Source: Mesostigma viride
Taxonomy: Eukaryota; Streptophyta; Mesostigmatophyceae; Mesostigmatales; Mesostigmataceae
Length of the DNA: 61,199 nt
Direction: 5' to 3'
Assembly: GCA_009746045.1 (NCBI GenBank)
Contig: RPFO01001949.1
Location: 1-61,199 of the forward strand
Program-made: the position numbers and the translations under genes
Shown: positions 43,100-53,635 of the stretch, piece by piece
How positions within the stretch are numbered: the stretch's first letter is position 1
Layout: every line of letters begins with the position of its first letter
Notes under the pieces: model-generated
Database searches by the model: none
Told to the model about the DNA's origin: nothing
Seen by the model: the letters and a program-made list of their open reading frames with translations, nothing else

Positions 43100-43609
43100 T
43101 TACTTACCGTGACAATTACACTTATTGAACCCGCGAATCTTTTCAAAACGTAGGATGCACACAAAACCACCCGTCTGCACCGGTGGGAATTGAGTCTCGT
43201 TTCCGTCAAGTCTGTCAATGTACGACGCTCCTACCGTAATATGTCCTCCGTTTCTGAACAGGTGTGGGTTCTTTAGGTTAAAAAATGCGTGTTCGTTGAT
43301 CATGGCGTAAGAAAGGATGTCACCGTCTGATCCACCCATGACAGTCTCGTTGCATAAAACAATGCAATCCTGTTGGTTATGCTCACCACCGGAGAAACTC
43401 GGGGAAACAAGCCCGACAATAGCACGGTCCTCATCAACAGGCACTGCGTCAACGTAGGCATAATGCACACCACCGCGCCATGTACTGTCAATGATGGGCG
43501 CCCTCGGGTCTGGTTTGATTCTAAATTGACGTAACCCGGTGGTGGAGTCAATCACGTTTTCAGAGGCCTTGGAATCTAGCACTATTTGATAATAAGTTGG
43601 GTATTCCAT
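43100..43609 (-). CDS. PLV hypothetical protein, 169 aa, likely virion-associated
   Basis: ATG at 43609, unbroken. It starts MEYPTYYQIVLDSKASENVI and shows alternating hydrophobic residues typical of beta-rich proteins. It ends in FEKIRGFNKCNCHGK. I do not recognise the family. The location among structural genes and the beta-rich look suggest a capsid or fibre-associated protein; this is inference. Confidence 0.7.
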   Translation of the reverse strand: MEYPTYYQIVLDSKASENVIDSTTGLRQFRIKPDPRAPIIDSTWRGGVHYAYVDAVPVDEDRAIVGLVSPSFSGGEHNQQDCIVLCNETVMGGSDGDILSYAMINEHAFFNLKNPHLFRNGGHITVGASYIDRLDGNETQFPPVQTGGFVCILRFEKIRGFNKCNCHGK

Positions 43610-43642
43610 TGCTTTATTACAAATTGGAAGAGATAATAGTTT

Positions 43643-45335
43643 CTACGCTGGGATGGTGGCGGGAGTGCCCCACTTGGCCACGAGGTACCCGCGGATCAGC
43701 TCAAGCTCGGCCGCGGTCTTGGCGGTGTTGTAGACCAGGACCTCTCCGATCCACCCGTCAAACGCGCGGGCAGAGTTGCTTATATCTGCACCGAGAGCGA
43801 TACTCCCTGAACCAATAGTAGGGTCGACTCCAGTTCTACTGTAGCCAGATCTTCCATCGAATCGTGTGATAAGTACATTCGTATTGGTGTTGCATGAAAT
43901 CGCCATGACGTGTGGTACGTTGTCGAAGAATTGCGCCCGGGTGCACACGACTTCGTTTACATTATTTGGAGATGAACAGAGAACGTTCTGTGTGTCTGCC
44001 CCGTATGCCATAATATAACCATTGTTCTGGTATGAACCAAGCATATACCCTCTGATATTCGACCCCGGTCCTCTCTGTGGATATGTCGCAGTCGTTAGCT
44101 GTTTGGCGACTAGCAGGATGCTCGTGTTGGCCCCAATCGCCCCCCAAAAGGCGGGGCCATTTGAATATAAGCCCGTCCCGCGCGAGTTGGTAAATCGGAG
44201 AGACCGTTTTGAGTTCAGTTCCGTTGTATCCAACGTCGGACACGTGGCGGAAGTGTCCGGCCCCAGGTGGTGGCCGTTCGGTCCTTTGTCATTCATCCGA
44301 TTCACGTCCCCCCTGCTGTGTTTTGCTGGGTTGTGCCGTAGTAGGTGGTGAACAACGTAGAGCTGTCAGACGGGTCGTACCACGCGAACAATGCGGGGTC
44401 CGTTGCCGGGTTGTAATAGTACGTGAATGACAGCATGTTGGATGCTGTATTTCCAAGCCCTGACGTTGCGCTCGTCACGGTGCCAGCGCCCACGCTTACC
44501 GTCGTCGCTAAGTCCGACATGGTAGGGGTCACATCGAATGTGTACGTGGCGCCACTTCCCAGCAAGTTGGACGCAGTTCCGTTGGTGACGGCGATGTCGC
44601 CCAACGCGAACCCGGTCACCGACGTGCTAAAGGTGGCCGTCACTGGGTAAATGGCACCAGTCTGGGTTCCCGACGCGATAGTAACAGTGAGAGTGGGCGA
44701 GTATGTGAACGACAGAGTGTTGGAGGCCGCGTTGGCGGTTCCTGTCGAGGCGTCCGCGACAGCTCCAGCCCCCACATTGACACTCGTGGCGGCGTATGCG
44801 GTCGTCGGCGTCACCTGGAAGGCGTACGACGCCCCACTTCCGGTAAGGTTGGCGGCGGTCCCGTTGGTCACGGCGATGTCGCCCAACGCGAACCCCGTCA
44901 CCGACCTGCTGAACGTGGCTGTCACGTCCACGGGCGATAAGGATGGCGTCAAGCCCGCGGTCGTCGCGAGGGTTACCGTTGGAGGTGGTGAATACGTGAA
45001 GACTAGCGGAGTTGCTGCGGTGTTGCCGGTTCCTAGCACGCTGCTCGCTGCGTTCCCTCCAACAGTGACTGTTGTCAGCGAATAAGCTACAGCTGGAGTC
45101 ACAGAAATGTGTAAGAGGCGCCGCTACCCGTTAAACCAGATGCAGTACCATTTATGACAACGATATCACCCAAGGTGAACCCGGTGACTGTTTCGCTGAA
45201 TGTTGCTGTCATTGTAATCGGTACCGCGCTAGGATACAGTCCGTGTGTAGTTGTTAACGTGATTGACGGCGCTGTCCTTGCCGGTTTGCGCTTCTTGCGA
45301 ATCAAAGCAGGACAAATACCATAATCAAACGACAT
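43643..45335 (-). CDS. PLV fibre-like protein: Ig-like repeats and lectin-like C-terminus (two frameshifts)
   Basis: ATG at 45335; three frames (45335-45099, 45102-44302, 44305-43643) give about 560 residues. A short basic N-terminus (IRKKRKPAR) is followed by three ~94-residue bacterial-type Ig-like repeats, each with TATFS..VTGF.LGDI.V.NGTA. At DNA level two repeats are 282 bp apart and very similar. The C-terminal ~250 residues run from WYDPSDSSTLF to AFDGWIGEVLVYN and a YLVAKWG ending, the pattern of LamG/concanavalin-like domains. Such a layout suits a host-recognition fibre. Both breaks fit loss of one base in a T or G run, so the gene may be whole. Confidence 0.8.
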
Positions 45336-45361
45336 GGAGCTAATATAATATCATCGTCACA

Positions 45362-45532
45362 TTATTTTTTAGAGTTTGGTAGCGGATACTTGAAGGTGGG
45401 GAGAAGGGGCAATGCTCGTCTAGCTGGCATTGTCATGGACAGACCAGAATCTGCCATTTCAGGAATGTCAAAAATCAACTTCAACCTGTTAAACGGATTA
45501 GCTGTGATGCTAGGGTCTCGAAAGTAGTCCAT
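45362..45532 (-). CDS. PLV small protein, 56 aa
   Basis: A complete frame from ATG 45532 to TAA 45362 that fits between the MCP stop (45561) and the fibre start (45335) on the same strand. It starts MDYFRDPSITANPFNRLKLI and ends PTFKYPLPNSKK. Proline-rich, no membrane segment. The tight fit and strand support a real gene. It could be a capsid-associated or scaffold peptide; the family is not recognised. Confidence 0.6.
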   Translation of the reverse strand: MDYFRDPSITANPFNRLKLIFDIPEMADSGLSMTMPARRALPLLPTFKYPLPNSKK

Positions 45533-45560
45533 CGTTTGTCATTACACACGTATATATTTT

Positions 45561-46852
45561 TTAGAGGTACACGGCTGCCTGCCTGCCTGCAGCGATGTCC
45601 ATCTTTGATTCGCATTCCGTGAAGATGTAGGAAATGCAGTCCGTTGCTCCCTTCTCGACTCGCAGCGTGACCACCGATGCCGTGCCACGAAGGTCAAGGC
45701 CGCTCATGTACTCTGGACCGGCACACGGCATATTAAGGTGACACGCCATCGTGAAGTTGTTGTTTAGCCACGTGGTAGGAGTCATGCCCTCCGGACACAG
45801 GACAAACATTCCCTGGTCACCGAACGCGGACAACAGATTGATCCACGCCTCGTTGCGTTCGTACGGTATCCAGGCGCTAGGTTGGATCCGTTGATGTCGT
45901 ATTGGTAGGAAGTCATACCATCCGCGATGTGATTGAACATCGTATTGCCAGATGCGTTGGTCACGTCCGCGCCGGCAGCAACCTGAATCGCCAGGAGTTT
46001 GCTGGCGGACGCGGAAGACAGCGACGCCTTGATGGCATAGGGAGAACGAGTCCCGAGCGACTGTTTGGTAGACTGCCACGTCCGCCACTTGAAGGAGAGA
46101 GTTCCACCCTCGGCAAGCCTGGACGAGAAAATCTGGCCCACGATATCTTCTTGGAACCTGTACGTGTCGATGCTAAAGTGGATGTTGCTCAGTTCGAAAC
46201 CAACACCTGTCGCTGCTGGAACGGCCACGATGCCATCGCCAGCAACAGCTGCCTGAACGACGCTAGGGAGCATCACCCCTCCATCCATTAGTGTGATTCG
46301 GATCTCGATGGGGGGGAAGAGACTCAGATCCACGATCCGAGGCTCGCCGCTCAGGAATCCCAAAAAGTGGTCAATGACGCCGTCCACTGCGGTGTTTGCC
46401 TTCACGTTGTTTGTGAGAGTGCCAGCCACGTCAGCGGTGACGGTGTTGCTATTCTTCGACCAACCAGCGGGAGCCTGCGCGAGATTGTACTCGACACCGC
46501 CGTGCACCGAGAGCAGCGTATGGAACAGCTGGGAGTAGTCGTTGATGCTGTCGACGGTCTGACCTCCTGCCAGTACCTCGAGGCGCCTGATGATGGAGGA
46601 CGTGTACGCGGGGAACTTTGCGAACCCCGCCGTGGTCGTGGGGGTCCCCGTGAAAAACATTGCGAAGGAGTGCAAGTCCACGAACCCGGACGTGGGGAGG
46701 CGGACCGCGACCACAGACCCTTGTTTGATGCCGTCGCTTGCTGAGAGGGTGCTGAGATGGACTCGTTGAGTCGTGTGCTGACCCAGCGCCTTCACGAGGT
46801 ATTGCATGGACTTGGGGATAGCGCGCGAGTACCAGGAATTGTCCGAAGCCAT
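45561..46852 (-). CDS. PLV major capsid protein (one frameshift)
   Basis: ATG 46852 is preferred (MASDNSW); an in-frame ATG at 46867 is possible. About 430 residues, close to PLV capsid proteins. Features: RRLEVLAGGQTVDSINDYSQ, a FPPIEIRITL strand, FSIDTYRFQEDIVGQ, YQYDINGSNL, then in the second frame WIPYERNEAW, FGDQGMFVLCPEG and WLNNNFTMACHLNM. This is the layout of double jelly-roll capsid proteins of virophages and PLVs, which form the pseudo-hexameric capsomers. The break near 45878 fits one lost base in a C run. It lies in the middle of the structural block. Confidence 0.85.
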
Positions 46853-46882
46853 AGATTGTGTATACATTCGAATGAGATATTT

Positions 46883-47239
46883 TTACTGAAGAAGCTGGCC
46901 GAGTATGGGATTTTTTACCTTCGCTCCATCAACCCGTCTTTCGAGGTTGGACAAGGCGCTCAGACCAGTGTTTGCGACCGAGTACGCTTTCCCGAGCAGC
47001 GTACTCTTCGCGATCATGTTGGATGGGATGTGTCCGAGCGCGGAATCGACAATGCCCGCCGCCTGTTTGGCAGCCCGCGCCCCGTCGCCAATTTTTGAGA
47101 TGACTTCGCCAGCGACGTGCCCGGCTTTCTTGACAGCTGACACGATGGCCGCCCCGTCGCCGACCCTCTTGATAGCGTTGCCGGCAAACTCTCCCACGCG
47201 TCTAGCCACGTTTCCGATTGCTCCAAAATTAACTTTCAT
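46883..47239 (-). CDS. PLV amphipathic Gly/Ala-rich protein (pVI-like candidate)
   Basis: ATG 47239 is chosen because the residues upstream overlap the previous gene; this gives 118 residues and an overlap of about 11 bases. The protein is a string of amphipathic helices (NVARRVGEFAGNAIKRVGDG, AKQAAGIVDSALGHI, NTGLSALSNLERRV). That resembles minor capsid proteins of the adenovirus pVI kind, which bind inside the capsid and perturb membranes. It lies between the MCP and the candidate penton gene. The assignment is by character and position only. Confidence 0.6.
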   Translation of the reverse strand: MKVNFGAIGNVARRVGEFAGNAIKRVGDGAAIVSAVKKAGHVAGEVISKIGDGARAAKQAAGIVDSALGHIPSNMIAKSTLLGKAYSVANTGLSALSNLERRVDGAKVKNPILGQLLQ

Positions 47240-48091
47240 CGTCCTCGATAGTACTAGATGGCTGAGAAATAAATCTGGTTTGTGGCTGGACGGTCCTGTC
47301 AAGGGCCATATACTTCAAAACGCTCCCGATCTTCCTCGCCTCTATTCCCATCGCCTTCTGAGGGCTTATGCGGAAGGAGAGCTGAAGAGCCCAATCCGAG
47401 TAGACAGTTATAGGAGCGTCGTCCTCGTCGAGCAGTCGGATCGTGATGTTGCTGGGAGAGTCCTTGAGATGCTGCCACAAAGGGGTCGCTGCCTGCCAAA
47501 CAATGGGTTCTAAGAACTGCGACATGTTGGGACAGACGGCCAAAAGGCCTCCATATCCCGTGCCTGTCGACGATGATATCACGTTTCCTCGAACGATGTC
47601 GCTGTATACATACACCATTCTCAGTCTCCCATTCGTTGCTGGCCGGTTGCTAGCGAGGACGCCTGTGAAAGGATATGATCCTTCCATGAGCCCCAACACC
47701 CGGCCCGTGGGCTCATCCACCGCGACAGAGAACTCGGTGGCATTTGTCACGGTAAAAGACTAGTCGCCCTGTTGTACGTGACCGAGAACCCAGGATCTAC
47801 CGCCTTCAAAGCTTCCTCTATGTTTTTTCGGTTTTCGATAGTCGTGTACGAGCCGAGCGGCAAGGTCACCTTCGTAGGGGACTCGCTGCCAGACAAACGG
47901 ACAGTGAAGTATCGGTTTCCTTCGCTGATGTGAGTCTGTTCAAACGGGATGGTCATGAGGGTAAGCCCGACGTCGTGATAATCGTCAAGGAGTCCCGCCG
48001 GGATGTCCCATACCGGATCCACTAGCGTCCCGCGAGTTCGGTTCTCCGTGCGAAGAGTGAGTGTCAGCGTTTCCTGGATGAACTCCTTCAT
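47229..48091 (-). CDS. PLV candidate minor capsid (penton) protein (one frameshift)
   Basis: ATG 48091 (MKEFIQETLTLTLRTENRT). Two frames meet near 47755-47765 at a T run; together about 287 residues. Beta-rich text runs throughout: YFTVRLSGSESPTKVTLPLG, EALKAVDPGFSVTYN, then RVLGLMEGSYPF, LRMVYVYSDIV and NITIRLLDEDDAPI. Size, beta content and place next to the MCP fit the single jelly-roll penton protein of PLVs and virophages, but I recognise no diagnostic motif. It is the best candidate in the element. Confidence 0.6.
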
Positions 48092-48329
48092 CGGCCACTT
48101 CTTCTGACAATAGCTCAGAAGTAATTTCGTTTGTCCCAAAAACCTTGACGACGCCTTCCTCAATTTTCGCCGATGCCCTTTTCATGGCGCGCTTCGTCTT
48201 CCCTGTGAGTGGCTTCTTCCTACAGTAGAGCATGGCCGCCTCAATGAACTCTCGCGGGACATTTGGATGGAGGGTCATCCATTGAGAGATCTCGAGCATC
48301 TCGGCGTCAGTGAACAGCGGGCTGCTCAT
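47985..48329 (-). CDS. PLV hypothetical protein, up to 114 aa
   Basis: ATG 48329. The N-terminal 75 residues look real: FTDAEMLEISQWMTLHPNVP, then a basic stretch KKPLTGKTKRAMKRASAKIE. The last ~35 residues lie opposite the start of the candidate penton gene in another frame and look like shadow sequence, so the true end may be near 48090. Not recognised. Confidence 0.5.
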   Translation of the reverse strand: MSSPLFTDAEMLEISQWMTLHPNVPREFIEAAMLYCRKKPLTGKTKRAMKRASAKIEEGVVKVFGTNEITSELLSEEVADEGVHPGNADTHSSHGEPNSRDASGSGMGHPGGTP

Positions 48330-48331
48330 GT

Positions 48332-48835
48332 TTACTCTTCTGTGAGATTTTTTTCAGCGCCTTCTTTTGGAATTCCCACGACCGTGTTGTGGACCCTCCT
48401 GAGATGCAGCAGGAGGTTTTTTTCGTTTGCGAACGTGCTCTTACACCCGGGTTGTGGGCATTTCCACCTCGCGCCTCCCACCTGGACTCGTTTCCCGACA
48501 GGTACACCCGCAGGCTCCGGGGGTGCCGCCACTGCTTCATCGACGACAACCGGTTCGGGAGCCGGCGCGACAGGGGCCGGTTGGGCATACGCGGACAATG
48601 GGGGGTACGCGACCGGTCTAGAGTTCGCCATCACTGACGCCATGAGAAGGGCATCCTTGAACCCTCGCGCCTCTGCGACCTTCCCTTTGTTCACCGCTCT
48701 TCGGACCGGCGCGCTGTGGATGACAATGGTGTTGGTCGATGAAGCGGTCACCTGCGACTGGGGTGCGACCTTACGCTTCGGTTTTCCCCTTTTACTTGAA
48801 GGACGGCGCCGTGCTGATTTCTGACGCCTTGCCAT
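48332..48835 (-). CDS. PLV basic protein with C2H2 zinc finger
   Basis: ATG 48835, 167 residues, unbroken. The first 25 residues are extremely basic (MARRQKSARRRPSSKRGKPK), like DNA-condensing core proteins. A Pro/Ala/Val-rich linker follows. Near the C-terminus there is a C2H2 finger, C-x4-C-x12-H-x4-H (KCPQPGCKSTF then LLLHLRRVH). It lies in the structural block, three bases from the next gene. It could bind viral DNA in the particle or regulate late genes. Confidence 0.75.
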   Translation of the reverse strand: MARRQKSARRRPSSKRGKPKRKVAPQSQVTASSTNTIVIHSAPVRRAVNKGKVAEARGFKDALLMASVMANSRPVAYPPLSAYAQPAPVAPAPEPVVVDEAVAAPPEPAGVPVGKRVQVGGARWKCPQPGCKSTFANEKNLLLHLRRVHNTVVGIPKEGAEKNLTEE

Positions 48836-48857
48836 TTCTGCATATAATCATAGATTT

Positions 48858-51800
48858 TTATAACGTCCAAGTGAGGGTCTTGTTAGTCGACACGGCCATT
48901 TTTCCAGCGCGCGACTTGCAAAACGCGGTAGACAACGCTATGTTTGTTGACGTGTCAGTGGTGATGCGAGGAATCCGCAATGCGATTTCAAACACCCCGT
49001 CATCCTCCTCGTATCCTGAAACAACATTCCAGTTGCTGCCAATTATAACGTTTACCGGCCAGACGGACAGGCCGCTAGCCGTTAAGCGATATGGGTTTGA
49101 TATGTCGAGAATCGTTGGTGGGTTGTTATCAAATGTTAACCTGACAAGGATATTGGTCAACGCGGTCGGAAGAGTTAGTTCCGATTGCGTGGCCGGGTCG
49201 TGGAAAGACATCACAGCCACGGGGCGCCATGCCAAAATTGCGGAAGCGGGTAGTCGTATATGGGCTGCCTCAACCGACCAGAGTCTGCTTCCAAAATCGT
49301 GTGCGATATACGCCTAGTTTCTCGGACATCTTCATACAGGGCCACGTCCATCCCGTGATTGCCGCCAATTGACGACAGGCTTGAACCATAATAGTAGCTT
49401 AGGCTAGAAGCAAATAAAAGCGGGCTCGGGCCAGATACTGTTGGATCTAATACCTGGAACGTCACGGTCGCCAAATGGATCATACCAGTAACTGGAGGAT
49501 CAACCAGTGAAATATGATCACAGGTTATGTCAACGTACGACGAGGATTTTGAATTGTCGTTGTAGAAAAACCGCCAGTCCACGCTTCTCCAACGACTACG
49601 TTGATAAGCAACGGATCATTGCTCAACTTGGTGTTTGAAAATCCAAGTCTTACATAAAACTTCCTCACCGACTGACGAGCTGGTAGAATCCCATATATTT
49701 TGGCAGTATATTGGTTCATTTGCACGCCGTATTGAACATCTGGACACTTAACAACCGTACGTATGACACTCTCATTTGTGAGTGTTAGCTCCTTGAACCA
49801 AGTATCCGCCACACCCGGTACGGGTTTTGTGACGCTATATTTGCCAAAAATGCTACAATTCCTCGACGAGGTGGACCTGTGACGCAGCTCCAACACGTCT
49901 CCGACGGCTGTGTACGATCCGGATGGGTTGTTGGTTTTTAGAGAGTCGAACTCTATGTCTTGTAGGTCATCTTTGATTGGCCAGACATACGCGCCGTGGT
50001 ACTCTCCGCTCAAGTGGAAGACTGGTCGGAGGGGCATCGGAATGTACGGGTCAATAATGTCTGTAGGAGTGGTTGTAAATATACCGGACGAGTTTGAGAT
50101 TTTAGTCATGTCACTAAGTTCTTGAGGAGTTGTTTTGGATATATAACGCTCCACCTTCCCATCCGATTTTCTTCGAAATGCCACCCAGTAGCTGTTTTGT
50201 TGTCTCCATGATGAGTTTAACGTGTATCGAACCTTCGACTTCAGATTGTCAAACAGGTCGAGTGCATAGTCACTATGGTGCAGATTGATACCCAGCATAC
50301 CCCAATGCGTCGTAGCCGCATTTCTCCAATTCTGATGGGCATCTGTCGTGGCCGGGTGATATTTATTCGTCAAAGACATAGTATTTTCTGCAAACGAGAC
50401 GAAAGCATCGTTGCTGCCCAAATATAGCCGAAAACACAATAGAAATGGGCCGTCGATGAGCTGCTCTGAAAAAACAACACATTTGCTTGGTGCCGGAGTG
50501 GCTGTTTTTACAAAAAAGAATTTTTCGGGAGACCCTTCAAAGTAGTATTTCGAAGCTTCTGCTTGCAGCGTGGTCACGGAGTGGCGCGAGAATGATTCTA
50601 GAGAATGGAGCGTCGTAGCGGGGCCGTCTATCTCCACGGTCTCTCCTGACAGGTTTGGCGAGTCCTTTACGGTTACGATCCTGTATCTGAGTTCTACATC
50701 ATCGCCTTCGGATGGATTTTGAAACGTCGTTGTCTTCAACGTCCCATCCAAGGCCCCTTGAGATACTCCGTTCGCCAACAGATGAAAACCGGTGAGAGGA
50801 GGCAACGACTTTCCCCACCCCACATCATGGTCTGCGTAGACGCCGTTGATCGCGATTTTTACAGGATTTAGATATGAAATGTAGGAACTTGGTGTCCGGA
50901 TGCCGGAGTGCAGTTGGCTCATTTTTGAAACGCATACCATCACCCCTCCTTTGTGGGTGGTGTAGGAGGTGAGGGTCGAGTCGTTGTAGACGTCTATCTC
51001 GTAGTTCATATACTTGTTACTATCTGCCGCGACTGGCGCGGTGATTACGGCGTCTTCCCCGCGCAGTCCCCCGTTTTGCGAGAGGGAGACTCCGCCGATG
51101 GTCGGAGTGGTCGGCGTGAGCTGGGTGGAATTCATGTACCACCTGATGGGGAGTTTGCGTTGGTATGCGAAGGGGGTCGTCATCTTTATGCCCTGTTTGA
51201 GGGTCGTTCCCTCTACGACCTCCCAATTAGCGGTGGTTGGATTGGTGCTCCAGTAGAGTGCGTTCACAGGGTCAATCGGACCCATTCGCCAGTCCGTCAG
51301 TGGCGAGTATGTACGCGTGATGGTGAAGGATCTCCCAGTTAGTGGAAGGCGGCGGTTGTCGTCGCGAATCGTGGCGAAAGACAACAACTCCACGCGGAGA
51401 GGGAGGCCGTTAAATCGAGATCCGCCGAGACCATAGAAAGAGTCGGAAAAGTATGGATATCCTACCTCTCCGTCCACAACGCTCTCCCCCGTGCGCGCCT
51501 GGGTCGTGTGGTAGTCGCGATAGGTAAACTTACAGATTCCACTCGCGTCGCCATTCGTAACGTTGTAGGGCAGCTGGACTCGCACATCCTGGTCATTGAT
51601 GACGTTGAACGCGTTTTGGTGCGACACGGTCGTCCCGTCTTCGAGATGGAGGACGAAATCCCCGTTCAAGTTAGCTATCGACGTTTTGCCTACCCCGTGT
51701 TGGTCAAAAAGGTAGTCCAATTGCGCGCGGGTCAGGACTCTGCCACCAGGGTCTAGCAACGTATCAGGGCTAAAGTCGAAGACGTGGTACTGGGTTGCTC

Positions 51801-52164
51801 CCACTTTCGCCGTAAGGTAAGGTTCATTTAGAGTGAGATCGTCGACTAAAGTAGTCCCTGATTTAAAATAGGAATACCCATTCACGACGAGACTGTAAGC
51901 AAGTTCCGATGGGTCGCTTGCGGTCTCGTCGTCGTAATTGTCTCCGAGTCGCACATTTGTCGGCTGGCTCGGGTAGAAAATTTTGAATCCGTCGACAACG
52001 AGTGACTCATCGAATGGATGTGAAGTGCCAAGAAGTAACGTAACGCTAGCTTGAAGCCCATCTATGTCTGTTTCGATGTTAGAAACACGCTCCTCCATTT
52101 CAGGGTCGAGCGTTAACCCGGTGGCGAGATTGGTCGGTCTGCTCAATGTTGTTAGAACGACCAT
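48858..52164 (-). CDS. PLV very large virion-type protein, ~1,100 aa (two frameshifts)
   Basis: ATG 52164. The first frame runs 879 codons to 49525; further frames 49582-49211 and 49235-48858 continue it, and each join falls in a T run (near 49552 and 49236). The N-terminus has a short coiled coil (MEERVSNIETDIDGLQASVT); the rest is beta-rich with many Tyr, Thr and Ser. No domain recognised. Size, coiled-coil start and beta-rich body suggest a spike or receptor-binding protein. The three frames could also be separate genes, but the last two overlap the preceding frame and lack clear ATGs. Confidence 0.65.
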
Positions 52165-52188
52165 TTATTATCTACCTAGAATATAAAC
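52165..52188. promoter_or_regulatory. Bidirectional intergenic region of the PLV
   Basis: Only 24 bases separate the divergent starts at 52164 and 52189. It reads TTATTATCTACCTAGAATAT; the AATATAAA before the right-hand gene is TATA-like. Confidence 0.5.
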
Positions 52189-52716
52189 ATGGCCTCTGAG
52201 GCTTCAGAGACCCCAACGAGCTACCAAGACGAAACCTTCGCCGAGACGCGGGAAGAGCAGGTTGACCTGGTCAAGACAATTCGAAAGGGACAACCGCTGA
52301 ATGATGAACAGAAAAAAGCCCTTCGCGACAAAATGAGGGTTTACCAGCAACGCGCAAAAGCCGAGAGGGAGAAGAGACGAAACGAGGAAAAGGAGGCAGA
52401 GATAACGAAACGAAAGGTCCTTGCAAAGGAATTGGAGATTCAGCGGCAAAGGCTAGTCGAACTCGAGCTGCAAGAAGCCCGCAACAAATCGCGGATTGAA
52501 CGCCTTCTCGCTGAAGATTCAGTCGCCTCAACCCCCGCCGACACGCCAAAACCAAGACGGGGTCGAAAGCCCAAGGAGACAGAGCCGGACTCTCCGCCAC
52601 CCCCGATCAAGACCCGACAGCTCCCACCTCCACCACCGCCACCTGTCGCGATGACGCCATACGAGATGCGCATGGCCGCCATCCGCGCGTCTCTCCTTGC
52701 TAGTCTGGACGATTAA
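52189..52716 (+). CDS. PLV coiled-coil protein with AT-hook-like and proline-rich tail
   Basis: ATG 52189, 175 residues. Residues ~35-110 are strongly charged and helical (AKAEREKRRNEEKEAEITKR), a predicted coiled coil. Then PKPRRGRKPKE resembles an AT-hook, and a run of prolines precedes the end PYEMRMAAIRASLL. The gene is first in the rightward block, 12 bases before the ATPase. No family recognised; it could bind DNA or act as scaffold. Confidence 0.7.
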   Translation: MASEASETPTSYQDETFAETREEQVDLVKTIRKGQPLNDEQKKALRDKMRVYQQRAKAEREKRRNEEKEAEITKRKVLAKELEIQRQRLVELELQEARNKSRIERLLAEDSVASTPADTPKPRRGRKPKETEPDSPPPPIKTRQLPPPPPPPVAMTPYEMRMAAIRASLLASLDD

Positions 52717-52728
52717 AATGTCTTCAGA

Positions 52729-53613
52729 ATGATAATGGCTATCATCGAAGAGCGACGAATTCATTCACTTGAGAACAAAGACATCAAGCAACGATACGCC
52801 CCACAGCGTCCTGCTCCACCGAATATGCCGAGTCTTCATTTCATCGCAAACTTCTGCGGAGCTCGACGGTCTGGGAAAACTACATCGGCAGTCAACATGG
52901 CGAAGGCTTACTTTGCTAAAAACTCATTCGACAAGCTGTACCTCATTTCAGGGAGTGCCCACACGGAGCCAAAATACAATGAGCTCCCGGAACCAGCTAT
53001 GACGATGGAAGTCTACTCTAACCTGGCATTCGATGGGATGATAGATCATATAAAGTCTGACCTCCACGAATACGAGAGGTACAAGGACGATCTCAAGGTC
53101 TGGGAAACGTTCAAACGCGAATACGTGGATGGGAAAAAAAACGCAGAACTCATGGACCTCTCCATGTACCTACGCCTTGATGCAATGAACTGGGATAAAC
53201 CTGCGACAAGGTTCGAGCACGGTCCTCCTTCGTCGCTCATTCTGATAGACGACATGCAAGGCAGTGCCCTCTATCAGAGCTCTAGCAAAAACGCTGTTGC
53301 GGCTTTCGCGTTCAAACACAGACACTTCCTCACGAGCATGATTTTCCTGACACAGGCGTACACAAGCGGTGGCGTACCACGAGCAGTGCGAGCGAATATA
53401 TCGTTTCTTGCGCTGTTCAGAACGAAGGACCATCGAGCCGCGCGACAGATCGCGGAAGAGAGCGCGGGGGCTGTGGCGCCGGACGAGTTTCTCGCGCTAT
53501 GGGACCACGCCGTCAAGGACGATCCTCACGACTTCTTCGCTGTCGACTTCGACCAGCGCGACCCGAAAAAAATGTTTCGTCGAAACTTCAATACATTTCT
53601 CTCGATAAAATAA
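52729..53613 (+). CDS. PLV genome-packaging ATPase (A32/FtsK-HerA type)
   Basis: ATG 52729 or 52735; 294 residues, near the family's usual size. Walker A is FCGARRSGKTTS (about residues 42-53), Walker B is LILIDDMQG (about 167-175), and a following SMIFLTQAY strand has the polar sensor-like residue. ATPases of this family pump DNA into preformed capsids in PLVs, virophages and large DNA viruses. The frame is unbroken. It confirms that the element is viral and not a simple transposon. Confidence 0.9.
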   Translation: MIMAIIEERRIHSLENKDIKQRYAPQRPAPPNMPSLHFIANFCGARRSGKTTSAVNMAKAYFAKNSFDKLYLISGSAHTEPKYNELPEPAMTMEVYSNLAFDGMIDHIKSDLHEYERYKDDLKVWETFKREYVDGKKNAELMDLSMYLRLDAMNWDKPATRFEHGPPSSLILIDDMQGSALYQSSSKNAVAAFAFKHRHFLTSMIFLTQAYTSGGVPRAVRANISFLALFRTKDHRAARQIAEESAGAVAPDEFLALWDHAVKDDPHDFFAVDFDQRDPKKMFRRNFNTFLSIK

Positions 53614-53635
53614 TTTTCTCTGAACATGATATACT

